64,000 bases of DNA from Hofstenia miamia (GCA_004352715.1 SCFE01000101.1:367957-431956), one strand, 5' to 3'. Counted from the stretch's first letter, positions 45,881-58,465 are shown. Numbers and translations: made by a program. Notes: generated by a model not told the origin, from the letters alone.

Positions 45881-46846
45881 TGTAGAGTCACTCAAGGCCC
45901 TATTTTTTCGAAATTATTATTTTTGGCACTCTAAAATGGTGTTACATCTTTTTGATGTTTTGATACTTTGATTTGCTGCTATCTATTTCTATCAATTTCT
46001 TTTAATCAATTTTGGAATTTTGAGTGTAGTTAATTTGATAGTGTTAGTAATTTTCCTCTTGATTTGAATTATGTGTGATTGCTCATTTTAACTTTGTGAG
46101 GGAAACTGTGCTTTGAAATTGTAAACAAGTCAGGTAATAAGTTACAGATTTTTGTAATAAATATCTGAGTCAATGTAGCAAAGTGCACAATAAATTTGGC
46201 TTCCTCCTACTGTGCTTGGTCTTTTCAATTACATATCTATTAACCCCCTTTAGATTCATTGATTAAAGATTTGTTAATGATAACTGTTGTTTAAGATCTG
46301 GCAACAATTCAGAAGGAAACTGCACCAGGTCTGGGGCTACCAATAGCTCCTTGATGGTGACAGCCCAAATCATGGCTGATTTAGGTTATGGTTACGTATA
46401 GGGAATAACATCTTTTATTTGATCCATTCATACATGCACTTAATAATTACACCTTGCAAATATACTATGCTGTGGGTGAACATGAATGCACAGCAATTAT
46501 GTGCCTGTTATTTATTATTTATTTACATGAGCTGAGATAAGAGAACTTTGAAATAAATTGTTTATTAAGCTAGAAATTAATACTTGAGACACACAATTAG
46601 CACCTTGGCAATTAAGGATAGCTTCAAAGATTTGGCTTCAGCATGATGCCATGTGAATTGGTCATTGTTGGAGTTCTTTTTGGAATGCAATTTCTTTATT
46701 AGTTAGGCAAAATTGGTGAACCACCAATTTATCTTTTCTGTTGGAATGCTGGTCACTCTCTGCTATGGTAGACTTTGCAACCTTTGATCTAAACTCTTGA
46801 GTTACCCAGTACTGCTAGAGTAGACAGAGTTCCCCTGAGTTACTAT
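45881..46846 (+). repeat. Element 1, 3' LTR
   Basis: Direct copy of 36460-37415, starting TGTAGAGTCACTCAAGGC. The last bases (CTAT, 46843-46846) also form the target duplication of the solo LTR that follows. Confidence 0.88.
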
Positions 46847-49262
46847 TGTAGAATCATTGGCTGGTAGGGAAACTTAACTAGAAACTTAATTGACTCTACA
46901 GAAGGTTTGAATAGCATTTACATAACAGCTACGATTCCGGAAAAAGGAATAACACAGAATTTATAACATATAGATGTAACATTGGTAATTCATCCAAGTA
47001 ACAGAACTACTTTTAGGTAAGAACCAAGATGACCAATTCCTATGGCTTCCAGCCAAAGCAGAACATCCAGAAGTAAAGTGCTTAACCTATTGACTGGTGC
47101 TACCCTATTTGTCTCACTTGCTTAATTTCTATCTCAATTCAGAAAACACAAACTCTCATTTTCATTGTTATCTCTCAGCTCACTATTAAATAATCTGTAA
47201 TTGCCAGATATTCGTGCTAGCCCACGGCATGGTATCATCACAGTATTAGGTTTTATCAGTGCATGTACATGTTGAATTACGAAAGAGAGATTTATTATTT
47301 CCTTATACATAACCGTATACATAACTTAATGAGTCCACAATTCGGACTGGGTAATCAACAGACCCCCAGAAGCAACGTGTCGCCCCATACTAATGAAAGC
47401 ACTCCCGAATTGTCGCTGATCTTAAGCAATAAGTTTCATAAAGATAATAAATAAATAAAAGATACAATGGTAAAAACGGCAGTTGAGAGTAGATAAAATC
47501 TATTGAACTATCGCTACAGTTTCCTCAGGTTTTATACAAATGTTTAATGATTACCTGCCTTTGTTNNNNNNNNNNNNNNNNNNNNNNNNNNNNNNNNNNN
47601 NNNNNNNNNNNNNNNNNNNNNNNNNNNNNNNNNNNNNNNNNNNNNNNNNNNNNNNNNNNNNNNNNNNNNNNNNNNNNNNNNNNNNNNNNNNNNNNNNNNN
47701 NNNNNNNNNNNNNNNNNNNNNNNNNNNNNNNNNNNNNNNNNNNNNNNNNNNNNNNNNNNNNNNNNNNNNNNNNNNNNNNNNNNNNNNNNNNNNNNNNNNN
47801 NNNNNNNNNNNNNNNNNNNNNNNNNNNNNNNNNNNNNNNNNNNNNNNNNNNNNNNNNNNNNNNNNNNNNNNNNNNNNNNNNNNNNNNNNNNNNNNNNNNN
47901 NNNNNNNNNNNNNNNNNNNNNNNNNNNNNNNNNNNNNNNNNNNNNNNNNNNNNNNNNNNNNNNNNNNNNNNNNNNNNNNNNNNNNNNNNNNNNNNNNNNN
48001 NNNNNNNNNNNNNNNNNNNNNNNNNNNNNNNNNNNNNNNNNNNNNNNNNNNNNNNNNNNNNNNNNNNNNNNNNNNNNNNNNNNNNNNNNNNNNNNNNNNN
48101 NNNNNNNNNNNNNNNNNNNNNNNNNNNNNNNNNNNNNNNNNNNNNNNNNNNNNNNNNNNNNNNNNNNNNNNNNNNNNNNNNNNNNNNNNNNNNNNNNNNN
48201 NNNNNNNNNNNNNNNNNNNNNNNNNNNNNNNNNNNNNNNNNNNNNNNNNNNNNNNNNNNNNNNNNNNNNNNNNNNNNNNNNNNNNNNNNNNNNNNNNNNN
48301 NNNNNNNNNNNNNNNNNNNNNNNNNNNNNNNNNNNNNNNNNNNNNNNNNNNNNNNNNNNNNNNNNNNNNNNNNNNNNNNNNNNNNNNNNNNNNNNNNNNN
48401 NNNNNNNNNNNNNNNNNNNNNNNNNNNNNNNNNNNNNNNNNNNNNNNNNNNNNNNNNNNNNNNNNNNNNNNNNNNNNNNNNNNNNNNNNNNNNNNNNNNN
48501 NNNNNNNNNNNNNNNNNNNNNNNNNNNNNNNNNNNNNNNNNNNNNNNNNNNNNNNNNNNNNNNNNTGCTTAACCTATTGACTGGTGCTACCCTATTTGTC
48601 TCACTTGCTTAATTTCTATCTCAATTCAGAAAACACAAACTCTCATTTTCATTGTTATGTCTCAGCTCACTATTAAATAATTTGTAATTGCCAGATATTT
48701 GTGCTAGCCCACGGCATGGTATCATCACAGTGTTAGGTTTTATAAGTGCATGTACATGTTGAATTATGAAAGAGAGATTTATTATTTCCTTATACATATC
48801 CGTATACATAACTTAACGAGTCCACAATTTGGACTGGGTAATCAACAGACCCCCAGAAGCAACATGTCGCCCCGTGCTAATGAAAGCACTCCCGAATTGT
48901 TGCCGATCTTAAGCAGTAAGTTTCATAAAGATAATAATTAAATAAAAAGGTACAACGGTAAATACGGCAGTTGAGAGTAGATAAATTCTATTGAACTATC
49001 ACTACAGTTTCCTCAGGTTTTATACAAATGTTTTACAATTACCTGCCTTTGTTTACAATAATCAGATGTCAACGTAGTTTAACAGGATCAAATTCTTTCC
49101 CCTTGCAAAATTAAATTTGAGCAAAAATAAGCACCATCAAGGGGACGTCAAATTAGCAATAGCAACCTGAGATTGAAAATAAATACTGACATCAGAGTGA
49201 CGTAGAAATACAAAATAACTTTTAAAGAATAAAATCAACAAAAGTCCCTGAGTGACTCTACA
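46847..49262 (-). repeat. Solo LTR of a related family, with TSD, split by a scaffold gap
   Basis: Read on the minus strand it starts TGTAGAGTCACTCAGGGACT at 49262 and ends CCAATGATTCTACA at 46847, flanked by CTAT on both sides (46843-46846 and 49263-49266). It contains a TATA-like TTTGTATAAAACCTGAGG and short blocks shared with element 1 LTRs (AAGATC..GCAACAATTC.GGAG, TGTAAACAA). 47079-47565 and 48566-49053 are near-identical and flank the 1000-N gap. Collapsing them gives about 928 bp, the size of element 1's LTR, so the gap is probably artificial. Unlike element 1 it keeps many CG dinucleotides, so it is younger. Confidence 0.82.
47079..49053. repeat. Duplicated contig ends around the 1000-N gap
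   Basis: Positions 47079-47565 (487 bp) and 48566-49053 (488 bp) are direct copies differing at a few percent of positions. One ends exactly at the gap and the other starts exactly after it. This is what two overlapping or allelic contig ends look like when scaffolded without merging. Confidence 0.85.
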
Positions 49263-49267
49263 CTATA

Positions 49268-49684
49268 TTATCCTTAGGCACTCAAAAACAGAGACAGCAA
49301 AACAGAGAAACATAAAGAAAATGTCAGTGCTATTACTGTTGCCATTGATCAAATTATAGCTGCTTTCAAAGAAGTTGACTTTTGAACAGCAAAAGCCTTA
49401 TACATCCAATTTGATACTCAGCCTTCTGCCCAAATCTTACTCAGAGTCTTATGAATGAACTTGATGCATATTTGACAGTAGATGAACCCATTACTGCTTT
49501 TGCCTTTTTTAAGAGTAATAGGAAGGACTGGCCACTTCTCTCTCAGGTGGGAGAAATGGTTTTATCCATTTTGCCATCACCCACTAATGCAGAGAGAGCC
49601 TTCTCAAGAGCTGAATTCCTGACAGAAAATAGGAAAAATCAGCTTGCTACCCCTAGTATCAAAAAATGGTTGATAAACAACTAA
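49268..49684 (+). pseudogene. hAT transposase C-terminal fragment
   Basis: The frame at 49451-49684 reads MNELDAYLTVDEPI, FKSNRKDWPLLSQVGEMVLS, ILPSPTNAERAFSRAEFLTE and RKNQLATPSIKKWLI. This is the hAT dimerisation domain: WPxL, then the family's S/A-ERxFSxAG pattern, RxxL. Upstream sequence is degraded with stops. A G-run and CTAGAGGGCAAC lie downstream without clear termini. CG-free like element 1, so it is an old copy of a family different from that at 2262. Confidence 0.8.
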
Positions 49685-51054
49685 TTTAACTGTTGTATTG
49701 TTATTTTCAAATTAGCTGTTATATTTTGATGTTATATTCAAACTTGCATTCTCCTAATTGCCTTGGTATTTAATTTTTTTATTATTCATGTTTACTTGAA
49801 GGCTACTTTGCAGCAAGCTTGCCTGAGAAATTGCAGTGACTGAATGGGCCAAATGGGGGGGGGTGGTAGTCATACTATGCCTAGACCATAGCTAGCATCC
49901 TTTAGCTGATATAAGGTCCCAGAAATATTGGTGCCACCTCTAGAGGGCAACATTGGTACCCTTCTGATATTTTGTATCAGTTGGAAATGAGTTTAACAAA
50001 TATTGCACAGACTGTCAGCAAAAATGATAAGGACATTATAAATGTGAAACAGGGGACAGTATTTGTATATGTTGAAGCAGATCCCATAAATGATTTGAAA
50101 ATCATATATATGAATCCTATAAATATATTTAAAAAATATTTATAGGATTTTCCTATAAATATAAATATATTCATAATTAATAGCAACATCACTGGGTTTT
50201 CTGTACATCTTAGTTTCATAGTGGCCACTTTTTTGATCTTAGAACCATGTGAACTATCTGCAAAATTAATATTTTTATATCAAATAAAATCTTGTAAATA
50301 TGTTTTAGCCAAAAATATCATTTTGACTAAATTCACTTTTGTGAATCATAAGATGTATAAATATATACATATATTCCTTCTTTAGCTGCTATTGAACACT
50401 AATTAAATTTGGTTAAATTTTGTCTACAAATTCAACATGTAATGTGTTTATTATAAATTCAACAAAATTTGAGTGTTGCTGCAAGCAAAAATGTTTATTT
50501 GGCTTGATTCATTTTCTTCCAATACCATGATATGTGTTACTAGCATCATTCTTTCTAAAGTCAATAGTAAGCAAATAATAATTGATCCAAATTGGTTGAA
50601 TTGGTTCAATTATTAACATCTGCATTGATTTTAATTCACACATCCTTAAAATATGATAGCATGTGTATGTGATATGCTGTTGCTGAATACAACCATGTAA
50701 ATATAGTTTATTGAACTCTTGTATTGGACTATTTCTGTAATGAGTAATTTGAATTTCTGACTAAAAGCAGAAATTGAACTAAGATTGCTTCAAGTTAATT
50801 TCAGAAATAGTTTGTACTCTCACTACAAAATTCATCCATTAGAGGGCCAACTAACCCTAAATTAAATTTCAAGTAATGTTAAAAAACTTTTATCCTTATA
50901 TCAAGAATATTTATTGAAATACTGGATTTTTCTAAAGTAAATGTCAATTCTTCAAAACAGTTATTCAGGAAACTGTTGAATATGTCTATATCATTGAATC
51001 TTCAAAAATTGTAGAAATGTTTTCTACAAAAAATAATATAATATATATACATAT
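49685..51054. other. Intergenic spacer between retroelements
   Basis: AT-rich, almost no CG. Contains a small hairpin-prone region near 50110-50180 (CCTATAAATATA words on both strands). No genes recognised. Confidence 0.45.
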
Positions 51055-52162
51055 TGTAGCATCTTCTAACAGGCTTTGATATCCAATTCCTCCATTATTA
51101 CACTATAATGGTTATAGTATACTAGCAGGTAGAGGTGTACTGTTCTCAAACTGCTTAGATTCTATGTTATTAAACTCCAATAACTATAATTAATGGATGA
51201 TATAACAAGCACTATTTAGGTGTGAAAGCCTTGAAATACCTTTACTGGTCAGGCATCTGCCTGTTTCTGTTGAATGAGTTCCACCTCTAAGCTCAGTGAA
51301 GCAACTTATGTGTGCCCTATCCTAGCTCAGTGCTTACTCAAGGCTCAACGCAATTTGACTTAGTCTCAATTTGTAAAGTGTACAATATACTTGCAACCTC
51401 AATTGTTACTAGCTGCTTAAATAAATATGTAATTAGCCATTACCAAAATATACTGGCTTTGTTTAACTAAGATAAATAAATAGCAGCTTCCTAACCTACA
51501 TGTAATAATTGATACATACAAGGTCACATTATCAGTAAAGTTATAGTAATGAATTTTGATCTAGTTTAAATATAAATACAATAATCTGTTTGGTTTACCA
51601 GCCTTATATTGAATTCATTATCATTCATACATGTAAGAAAGTATCAATAGTTAGCTAAATGGAAGCAAAAACTCCTAATCATATACCTAAATTAAGTGTA
51701 GATTCATGGTTTGGAACAAGGAACTAAGAATTTTTCCCATTATGGGATCCTCACCACTACTGAACACCAACCATTTAGCTGAACATCATAGTTAATAATC
51801 AAACTATAATAAACTAAAGATAAGAATTAAGAAGAATTTTCTTCAACAAATCTTACAATGATTTTGTACTATTTATATCTAAGGTAAAAAGTACCTGTCA
51901 ATTTTGAATTTCAGATTATTTGTCTGCCAAGATGGCTAAAATAATGGAAGCAAATTTGTCCCCTTTGTCTTGCTAAATTAGTCAAATTGACAAATACTAA
52001 TTGTTAATCTTTTCCCTGATAATTTCCTAGTTGAATTATACAAAAGTAATCTAAGATGATAATTAATATATAATTTATTTTTAATCAAATTTCAGTTCAA
52101 TCTTAATTCTTCTTTGACTACTATTTTCTTTAGCAGCTTCATTAGTTTTGGATTATTCTACA
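51055..52162 (-). repeat. Element 2, 3' LTR
   Basis: On the minus strand it starts TGTAGAATAATCC after the purine tract and ends GAAGATGCTACA. Internal landmarks (GCCATCTTGGC, CTTGAGTAAGCACTGAGC, GGCAGATGCC) occur in the same order in the LTR at 60701-62190, which lies in the opposite orientation. It has almost no CG, so it is an old copy. Confidence 0.8.
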
Positions 52163-52178
52163 CTCCCTCCTCAGTTTG
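52163..52178 (-). promoter_or_regulatory. Polypurine tract, element 2
   Basis: Minus strand AACTGAGGAGGGAG ends directly at the TGTAG start of the LTR. It fixes the orientation of element 2. Confidence 0.75.
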
Positions 52179-55040
52179 CATTAATTTTAGCACTGCCTGC
52201 TCTCTATGTACCAATGCATCCACATTTTGTATTAATAATTCTTCTTACTGATCATCCCAATTTGTCTTTGAAAATTCCAGTTACTTTGTGATTTTGAGTA
52301 TGGCTTCTCCCTCTGTTGTTATGGTGTTCACATACTTCAGAAATTTGCTTCTTTAATGTTTTCTGAAATAGGTGTGATTTCCCTTAATTCATTCATCTTT
52401 TTTGAAAATGTCTCATAGTATTTCTGACATAAGTGTATCCCTTTTATTCCAATCATTAGAGTCATTTGCACATTGGCTCTGCTTGTATGTGCTAATTCAT
52501 CTGCCAATCAAAAATTTAAAGACTTTTCTTAGACTTTGTGTGTTTGCCACATCCTTGTAGAAAAAGTTGATATTGTCTCTGACCTCTGCTTCTGATATCT
52601 CATTTGGGTTGTTCTTGTTGATCTGCATCATTGTGATTATCTCCACTCTCTTGGTGACATTGTAATAATGATATTGTTTATCCCAGATGTATAACCATAC
52701 CACATCATTTACTCCAGAGAAGAGTTTTACCAATTTCATCATTTGTTTTTCAATCTCACCTCTTAAATCTTTCAATTGCATGTTTATAGGTTGCCCTTTT
52801 GTGTATAGTTGGTAGGGAGTTATCATCCCCTCAATGTATTCTCTTTCATGATTGTTGTTATTTAGCATTATTTCTTTTGACTTGTATTCTTATTTCTTGA
52901 CTATCACTGTTGCTTTTTCTTTTGTATTTACATATTACTTGTATTCATGCTTTAAGACTTTAGTGATTTTTACCTCTTTTGGTAGTCTCTACCTTGGAAG
53001 TATCATTGGTATCAAAATCATTTCTGGCAGCATACATATTAATATCTTCATTTTGATTTGCTTATCAATTTTCTCTGTATGATGCTGTTGTTGTTGGTGC
53101 CATTACTAGCCCTATTGTTGCTGGATAGTTCATTTTACTGTCTCTTATGGTATCCCAAAAAGCTTGAGTTAGTCCTCTCTTGCTCATTTTCAACTGTATT
53201 TGATTCATTATTTCTAATCTTGATGTGATAAACTTGACATCAACTGCTAGTTGATTGTATGGTTTCAGGAGTTCCTCTAGCTTGGTTTTTGTAAATGCCT
53301 CCATAAACATGAGTTTCATCATGGCCACTGTTTGTTCTTCCCACACTTTTTGATAATTTCTAGACCAACTTTCTTTGGTTTCTGTTATTATTTTTATTTC
53401 CACTAAGAATCATTTGTTGTTGTTATCTATCCATTCATTGATTCTATTGATCTTTTCCTGTGTTTTCTGGGATAGTAGTAATTGTATTGATGTCAGCAGC
53501 TCTTCCTCTTCTTGCATTTCCCTTTGACTCTTCATGACTATTTGGAGGCTTTGACTGGTTCTATTATGCTGCCCTTTTCATCATCTCAGCACTCTTGATT
53601 AGTTTTGTGAATGTGCATCTCAGACTTTCTTTCTCATATCTTTTCATTTTTTCTTTGATTATTTGTTGCACATTCTTTTCTGTGATCAGTTTTCTTATCT
53701 CCTCAATACTTACTATCATCCTCTTTATTATCTTCTTGGTTGTTAGCCATGGTTGTTTTTCCAGTGGTCATAGTCGCATTTCAGATGTTGAACCCCACAT
53801 GTATTTCTTCATGGGTTTTTCAAAGATTGCAAGTTCATTTGGGCATATTCCCCTTTTATTTGCAATCTCTACTACTGACATCCTTCCTATTGGGCTTTTA
53901 TTTACTATGATTCTGCTAATAGCCTTTTCTATTATCTGCTTTGGTTTTTGAGTTTTATCTGGTGATTCATTTTTTTCTACATGACCTTTTAGCAGCCAAT
54001 TTTCTGTTTGCATGTTGATGGGGGACAGTGTAATTTCAAATATTTTTGCTTTTGCTAGTCTGTGTCTCAATTGTCATGACATGGGCAGTTTCACATCTTC
54101 TGTTTTGAATATTGCCAGTAAGCATGCCATCATCCTGCATTGTATTGCCAGTGCATTCTTTTCTTTGAATAATAAACTTCTAAAATCTTTTTTGGTGTTT
54201 AGCTCATATACCTGGTTTACTTCAGCTAAGGCTACTTCTATTGTCTTGTGAAATTTCCATGACAATGCCTCTATTTTTATCACTGGCCATTCCTCTGCTG
54301 TCTTCTTCTGCAGTTTCATGTTGTGCCAGATTTTTTCAATTTGTTTCAAATGCTTTTGTTGCTGTGTTAGGCTGCATTTGATGAAGAGTGTGTTTGCTTT
54401 CTTGACCCCTTCAACCTCCATCATTATTTCAATCATTTTTACCTGTTTGTTTAAATCTATGGCTATACAGGGATCTATCATAATTCTGAAGACTTGTTCC
54501 CAGTAATCAAACTGTAGGTTGAAACAGATCAGTTTGGAGATTAGTGTGTCTGTAGTTTTGTTTTCATACAAATGTTTGGGAATGTCCTCATTTGTTGTTC
54601 TTGTGATTATTACTATGTGTATCTTTTCACTTTTGCCATTCTTAACATTTGATCTAATTGTTTTTTGAAATTTCTGTTGTAATCTTTTTCTCTTAGTATG
54701 TCTATAATTGTAAGATTGTGCTATTTGGTTGGTGTATGCCATGATGCTCTGTGCCATCTCAAGTATGAAGTTTTCATTGAATGTTATGTGCACTGTGCTG
54801 CACATGTATGGTTTCTTGAGAGTTTCATTTATATCTCTTGGATAGCTGATGATCACATTCACCAAGGATCTATTGTTTGCATCAAGTGCTAATGGTAGAT
54901 TTTTTCCCTCCATTTTTTGCTGTTTTCTTATGTGAGCTTTTGTCTCTGGCAATAGTTTTTCAAATGCATGATCTCTCATCTTCATGGTTCCCATGAAATA
55001 AGGGTGTAGTGTTTTACCATCAATTTTTCACATCTCTTTT
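52179..55040 (-). pseudogene. ORF3 between integrase and polypurine tract, element 2, unknown function
   Basis: About 950 codons of minus-strand coding sequence. 54994-53768 is one frame broken by a single TGA (HPYFMGTMKMRD just upstream, then EKIHIVIITRTTNEDIP, IEKIWHNMKL, YMWGSTSEMRLRL). Other segments are 53403-53065 (FWDTIRDSKMNYPATIG), 52868-52497 (REYIEGMITPYQLYTKGQPI, TKRVEIITMMQI, SLRKVFKF) and, in a further frame near 52490-52330, AHTSRANVQMTLMIGIKGI. Basic and Met/Lys/Glu-rich, without an obvious signal or membrane anchor. The same landmarks occur in the same order in element 1. Function unknown. Confidence 0.78.
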
Positions 55041-55670
55041 TCCCTTTATTTTGAGCATATTGTTCTCTCCAAGGTGGTTTCTGAGGAGGCATGTAGCTGA
55101 GTAATCCATAATGGTATCCTACTGATGTTCAGTTCACAGTCAATTGGCTCTGAACTCATGCTGATGGCCTCTACTGCTTCACACTTGAATTGGTTCACAC
55201 TTGGCTCTGTCAACACCTGACTAGCTGTAGGCTCCATAGTACCATTAGCCTTGAATCACATTCATATCACTAGTGTTCTTCCCCCGCTTACACCTTCTCC
55301 TGGAACTCTGTCTGTCACAATGCCATTGAATCAGCATTGTGGACTTCTGGAGAGAAAGTTGTGCTGCTGTTCACTAGTTCTTTGCATGCCCTGGAATTGG
55401 CATTGCAGATTCCTAATTGGAGAGACTTCATGTCCATTTGTTGCCCTGCCCTTGAATTGGTGTTGGGGACTACTAGGACGCCTTCTCACTCAGCATCATC
55501 TGTTAGTCAGTTCTTCATTCTCATCCCTTCCACCCTTGAATTGATGTCCAGTTTGAGAACTTCTCCTCACTCTTCTTCTTCTGTTCAATGTCATAAGTTC
55601 CTCTGTCTTCTGGTTTCAGCACACTCTCTTCCTCAATGGTTGGTGCATCATTTCCTTCTAATTGCCTAAA

Positions 55671-56760
55671 TTAAGTTAGTAAGTTCAAATCCCATATTTC
55701 AGGGTCATAAATATATTTATCTCTTGCTGCCCTTTGAGGCAGTACTTTTGTGTCTAAATTTTCAATTCCAATGTCCACTGTTGCTCTCTTCAAATTTTGA
55801 AAATGTAATAGTCTGTCACTGTCTAACATATACTCATTATTTGGTAGTGTTTGTGTAGTTGTGTAGTGGCTGGACAAAACAGTTTTTAATTTCCAGACTT
55901 GATTTGTGTCAGTGAGTTTTATTGGTGTGAATGCATATACTTTATCCCCTACTTTGTGTTTATGACTGTAAATTTTTCTATTATAATTGTGTTGTTGTCT
56001 CACAGCTGACATTTTTATGTTGTGTCACATTGTTTTGTGGATTGCTGTAACTTGGATTTTAAGCTGGTTCACATATTTTTGCCCATCCTTTCAGTGTATT
56101 TGAAGTATTGCATGGACAGAGGTGTGGTGGCTTTCCTGCCAAACATTGCTTTGAAGATGGTCATCCTTGTTGTTGAGTATATAGAAGTGACATAGAAGTA
56201 CACCACCATTTCAATCACCTTTCTCCATTAATTCCCACCTATTCTTGAAGTTGCTACTCATATTAGTTTGATTGACTATCTCTAATAGTTTTGACATTTC
56301 TTGGAACAGTTCACTCTGAAATTGTGGTCCTTTATCAGTTATTATCATTTCCATTGGACCAAATTTCAGGATCCACTCTTTCATCACTATATCTGCTGTT
56401 GTTTCCACTGTTGTGTTTTTCATTGGGATCATTCTTGCATACTTTGTGAAGTTGTCCACCATTACCAAAAGGTGCTGGTACCCCTCTTTGTCTTTTGCTA
56501 GCATCTGCAGATTGATGTTTATCTCATTGGGTTGTGTTGCAATAATTTTTTCCAATGCCCTCTGTACTGGGAAGTGTTGCTTGTTATTTAGTAAACACAT
56601 TGTACATTTGTTTATTATTTCTTCAATTACTTTTCTCACTGCTGTAGTGATAAATCTAGAGCTAAATGTTTTTCTGTTTGTGTTATGCCTAAGTAGCCCC
56701 CTTTTGTGCACTTTCCATATGAGTTTTCTCTTATAATATTTAGGGATTGCTATTCTATTG
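55671..56760 (-). pseudogene. Integrase, element 2
   Basis: 56711-56211 has a zinc-domain remnant with KCTMCLLNNK, a core EGYQHLLVMVDNFTKYARMI and the second acidic residue in ITDKGPQFQSE. The first Asp position reads Asn (NINLQM) and the Glu region is scrambled by a frame change. 56012-55671 is the C-terminal module, SHKHKVGDKVYAFTPIKLTD and TNQVWKLKT, homologous to the same part of element 1. Inactive. Confidence 0.85.
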
Positions 56761-56810
56761 CTCTGGGCCTTGACATATAAGAGTCCATGTTTGCTTATCT
56801 TACATTTATA

Positions 56811-57622
56811 TTATTCATAATAACTTGCTGTCAGTTTTGATAATGTTTTCTGCAGTTCTCTTATCTTCTCTATGAATTCATAGAGTATTACATTGTCCTT
56901 TTGTTTCTCTATTATTTCTTGGTTGGATATTTCTTCTTTCACAAATATTGGTAGAACTGCTTGCCCCTTTTTGTCCAAATTTATTTCAGGTAGTCTTTCA
57001 TATTCAGTGTATGGTAAAAATTTAAATTGTTTCCTCTCTCCATCCACCTTTGCCACATCCCTTTGGTATTTGGGTTGTGATGCCCAAAAATCTGTATTGC
57101 TATGTAACATGCCTTTGCAATGTTCAATCATAAACATAAACTCATTTGAATATTCAATCCATCTCAATACCATCCCTGACTTATCTAAAAAATTTTTTTT
57201 AGCTAGGCTAGTCCACTGTTGTCAGTGCATACTCTGAATTCTCAACTGATTAGAAAATGCCTGAATTTTCTGATGCTCTTGATGAGTGCCAACTTTTCCA
57301 AATTTGTTGACCCATAGTTTTCTTTACTTGCTTTCAGTTTTCAGCTGAAGAATTGTACAGGTACCTCCTTTCCATTTTTTATCTGTCCTAGTGTTACTCT
57401 AATTGCAACTTTTCTGGCATCATTGTCTAAAATGAATTTCTCCTTGTAGTCTAGCATGTTCAGTGATGGTAATTTTGCTAATTCCTCCTTGATGTTATCC
57501 AGCTCTTCTTGTTTCTGCCATGTCCATACAAATGGTAATGATTTCCTCATGAGTTTGGTAATCTTCAAAGTTTTTCTGGTGATATTCAGGATAAACGTTC
57601 CATAGTAATTGAAAAACCCCAT
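56811..57622 (-). pseudogene. RNase H and RT connection, element 2
   Basis: 57622-57341 encodes MGFFNYYGTFILNITRKTLK and FILDNDARKVAIRVTLGQIK; 57173-56811 encodes RWIEYSNEFMFMIEHCKGML and SNTDFWASQ. These are the tether and RNase H parts that follow Ty3/gypsy RT. Broken by stops and frame changes between the pieces. Confidence 0.82.
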
Positions 57623-57668
57623 TATCCTTTGTATGCCTTTTTTATTATTCAGCTTTTCTATTTTTTAA

Positions 57669-58350
57669 TCATGTCCCCAGAAATACTATTTTTTCTTTTA
57701 GTATGTTGAACTTATTTCTATTGATCCTGAGACCTGCTTTCTCCAATATTGTTAATGTTCTTTCCAACTTCTCTAAATGTTCTTGTACTGTATTGCTCAT
57801 TACTATGATATCATCTATATAAGCATTAACTCTGTCTTCCATCCTGTTTGTCCTATTCTTCAGTACATTTGTGCTGTATCTTTGAAAACTTGCCAGTGCA
57901 TTGCACAATCCAAATGCCATATATATATCCATTAATATAATCCATAAGGTGTTATAAATGCAATTTTCCCAATATCTTCCTCTTCCATCTTCACCTGTCA
58001 ATATGCCTTACATAAATCAATTGACGTAAAGTATTTGCATTTACTTGCCTCATATAGCATGTCTTCTATTTGTGGAAGGGGATACAAATCCTTTTTTGTT
58101 ACTTCATTCAGCTTGTAAAAATCTATGCCCAAATGGTATTTGTTTCCCTGTTTTACAAACACCATTGGTGCTCTGTATGGACTTTCACTTGGTTTGATTA
58201 TTTTATTATTGATTAGTTCACTTAGTATCCAATTGTACTCATTTTTCATTTGTTCTGGCACCCTTCATAATGGCAGCTTTATTGGTTTGTCTGCTGTTGT
58301 TACTATTTTGTGTGTTTTGCCTATTGCTTGGGCTACACTTATTTCTCCAT
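57669..58350 (-). pseudogene. Reverse transcriptase, element 2
   Basis: 58261-57998 encodes SESPYRAPMVFVKQGNKYHL, LNEVTKKDLYPLPQIEDMLY and KYFTSIDLCKAY. 58001-57669 encodes YMAFGLCNALASFQRY and the catalytic strand NAYIDDIIVMSN, with YIDD at about 57805-57830, then RINRNKFNILKEKIVFLGT. TGA replaces the expected Trp after LCKAY and in the following Trp-containing segment. Clearly Ty3/gypsy type. Confidence 0.9.
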
Positions 58351-58465
58351 AATTGAATATTCATTTGTGTCTCTCTAAGATCTCTTTTAATTGTTGAACC
58401 TCTCTCCTCTCTAGGTGTTGATAATCTTCATTATTTATTTCCAGTATTCTGCAGTTGTCCTCTTC

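Larger units (their letters stand above)
36460..46846 (+). mobile_element. Ty3/gypsy LTR retrotransposon, element 1, decayed
   Basis: A full-length but inactivated copy: 5' LTR 36460-37415, candidate primer-binding site, gag, protease, RT, RNase H, integrase, a long ORF3, polypurine tract 45865-45880 and 3' LTR 45881-46846. All coding parts carry stops and frame changes. CG dinucleotides are nearly absent (I see about fifteen in the 8.5-kb interior). No clear target duplication was found, partly because a later solo LTR landed at the very end of the 3' LTR. Confidence 0.9.

Noticed and set aside
36455-46846. Target duplication for element 1
   Set aside because: GTAA before the 5' LTR is not repeated after the 3' LTR; the 3' junction was disturbed by the solo LTR.
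52852-54251. Several plus-strand hydrophobic open frames resembling membrane proteins
   Set aside because: They are antisense to ORF3 of element 2; Lys/Glu/Met-rich coding read backwards gives Phe/Leu/Ile-rich frames.
55251-55669. Plus-strand open frames with Pro, Leu and Ser runs next to element 2
   Set aside because: They overlap minus-strand element 2 sequence between integrase and ORF3, and their repetitive look comes from the reverse strand of a charged region.
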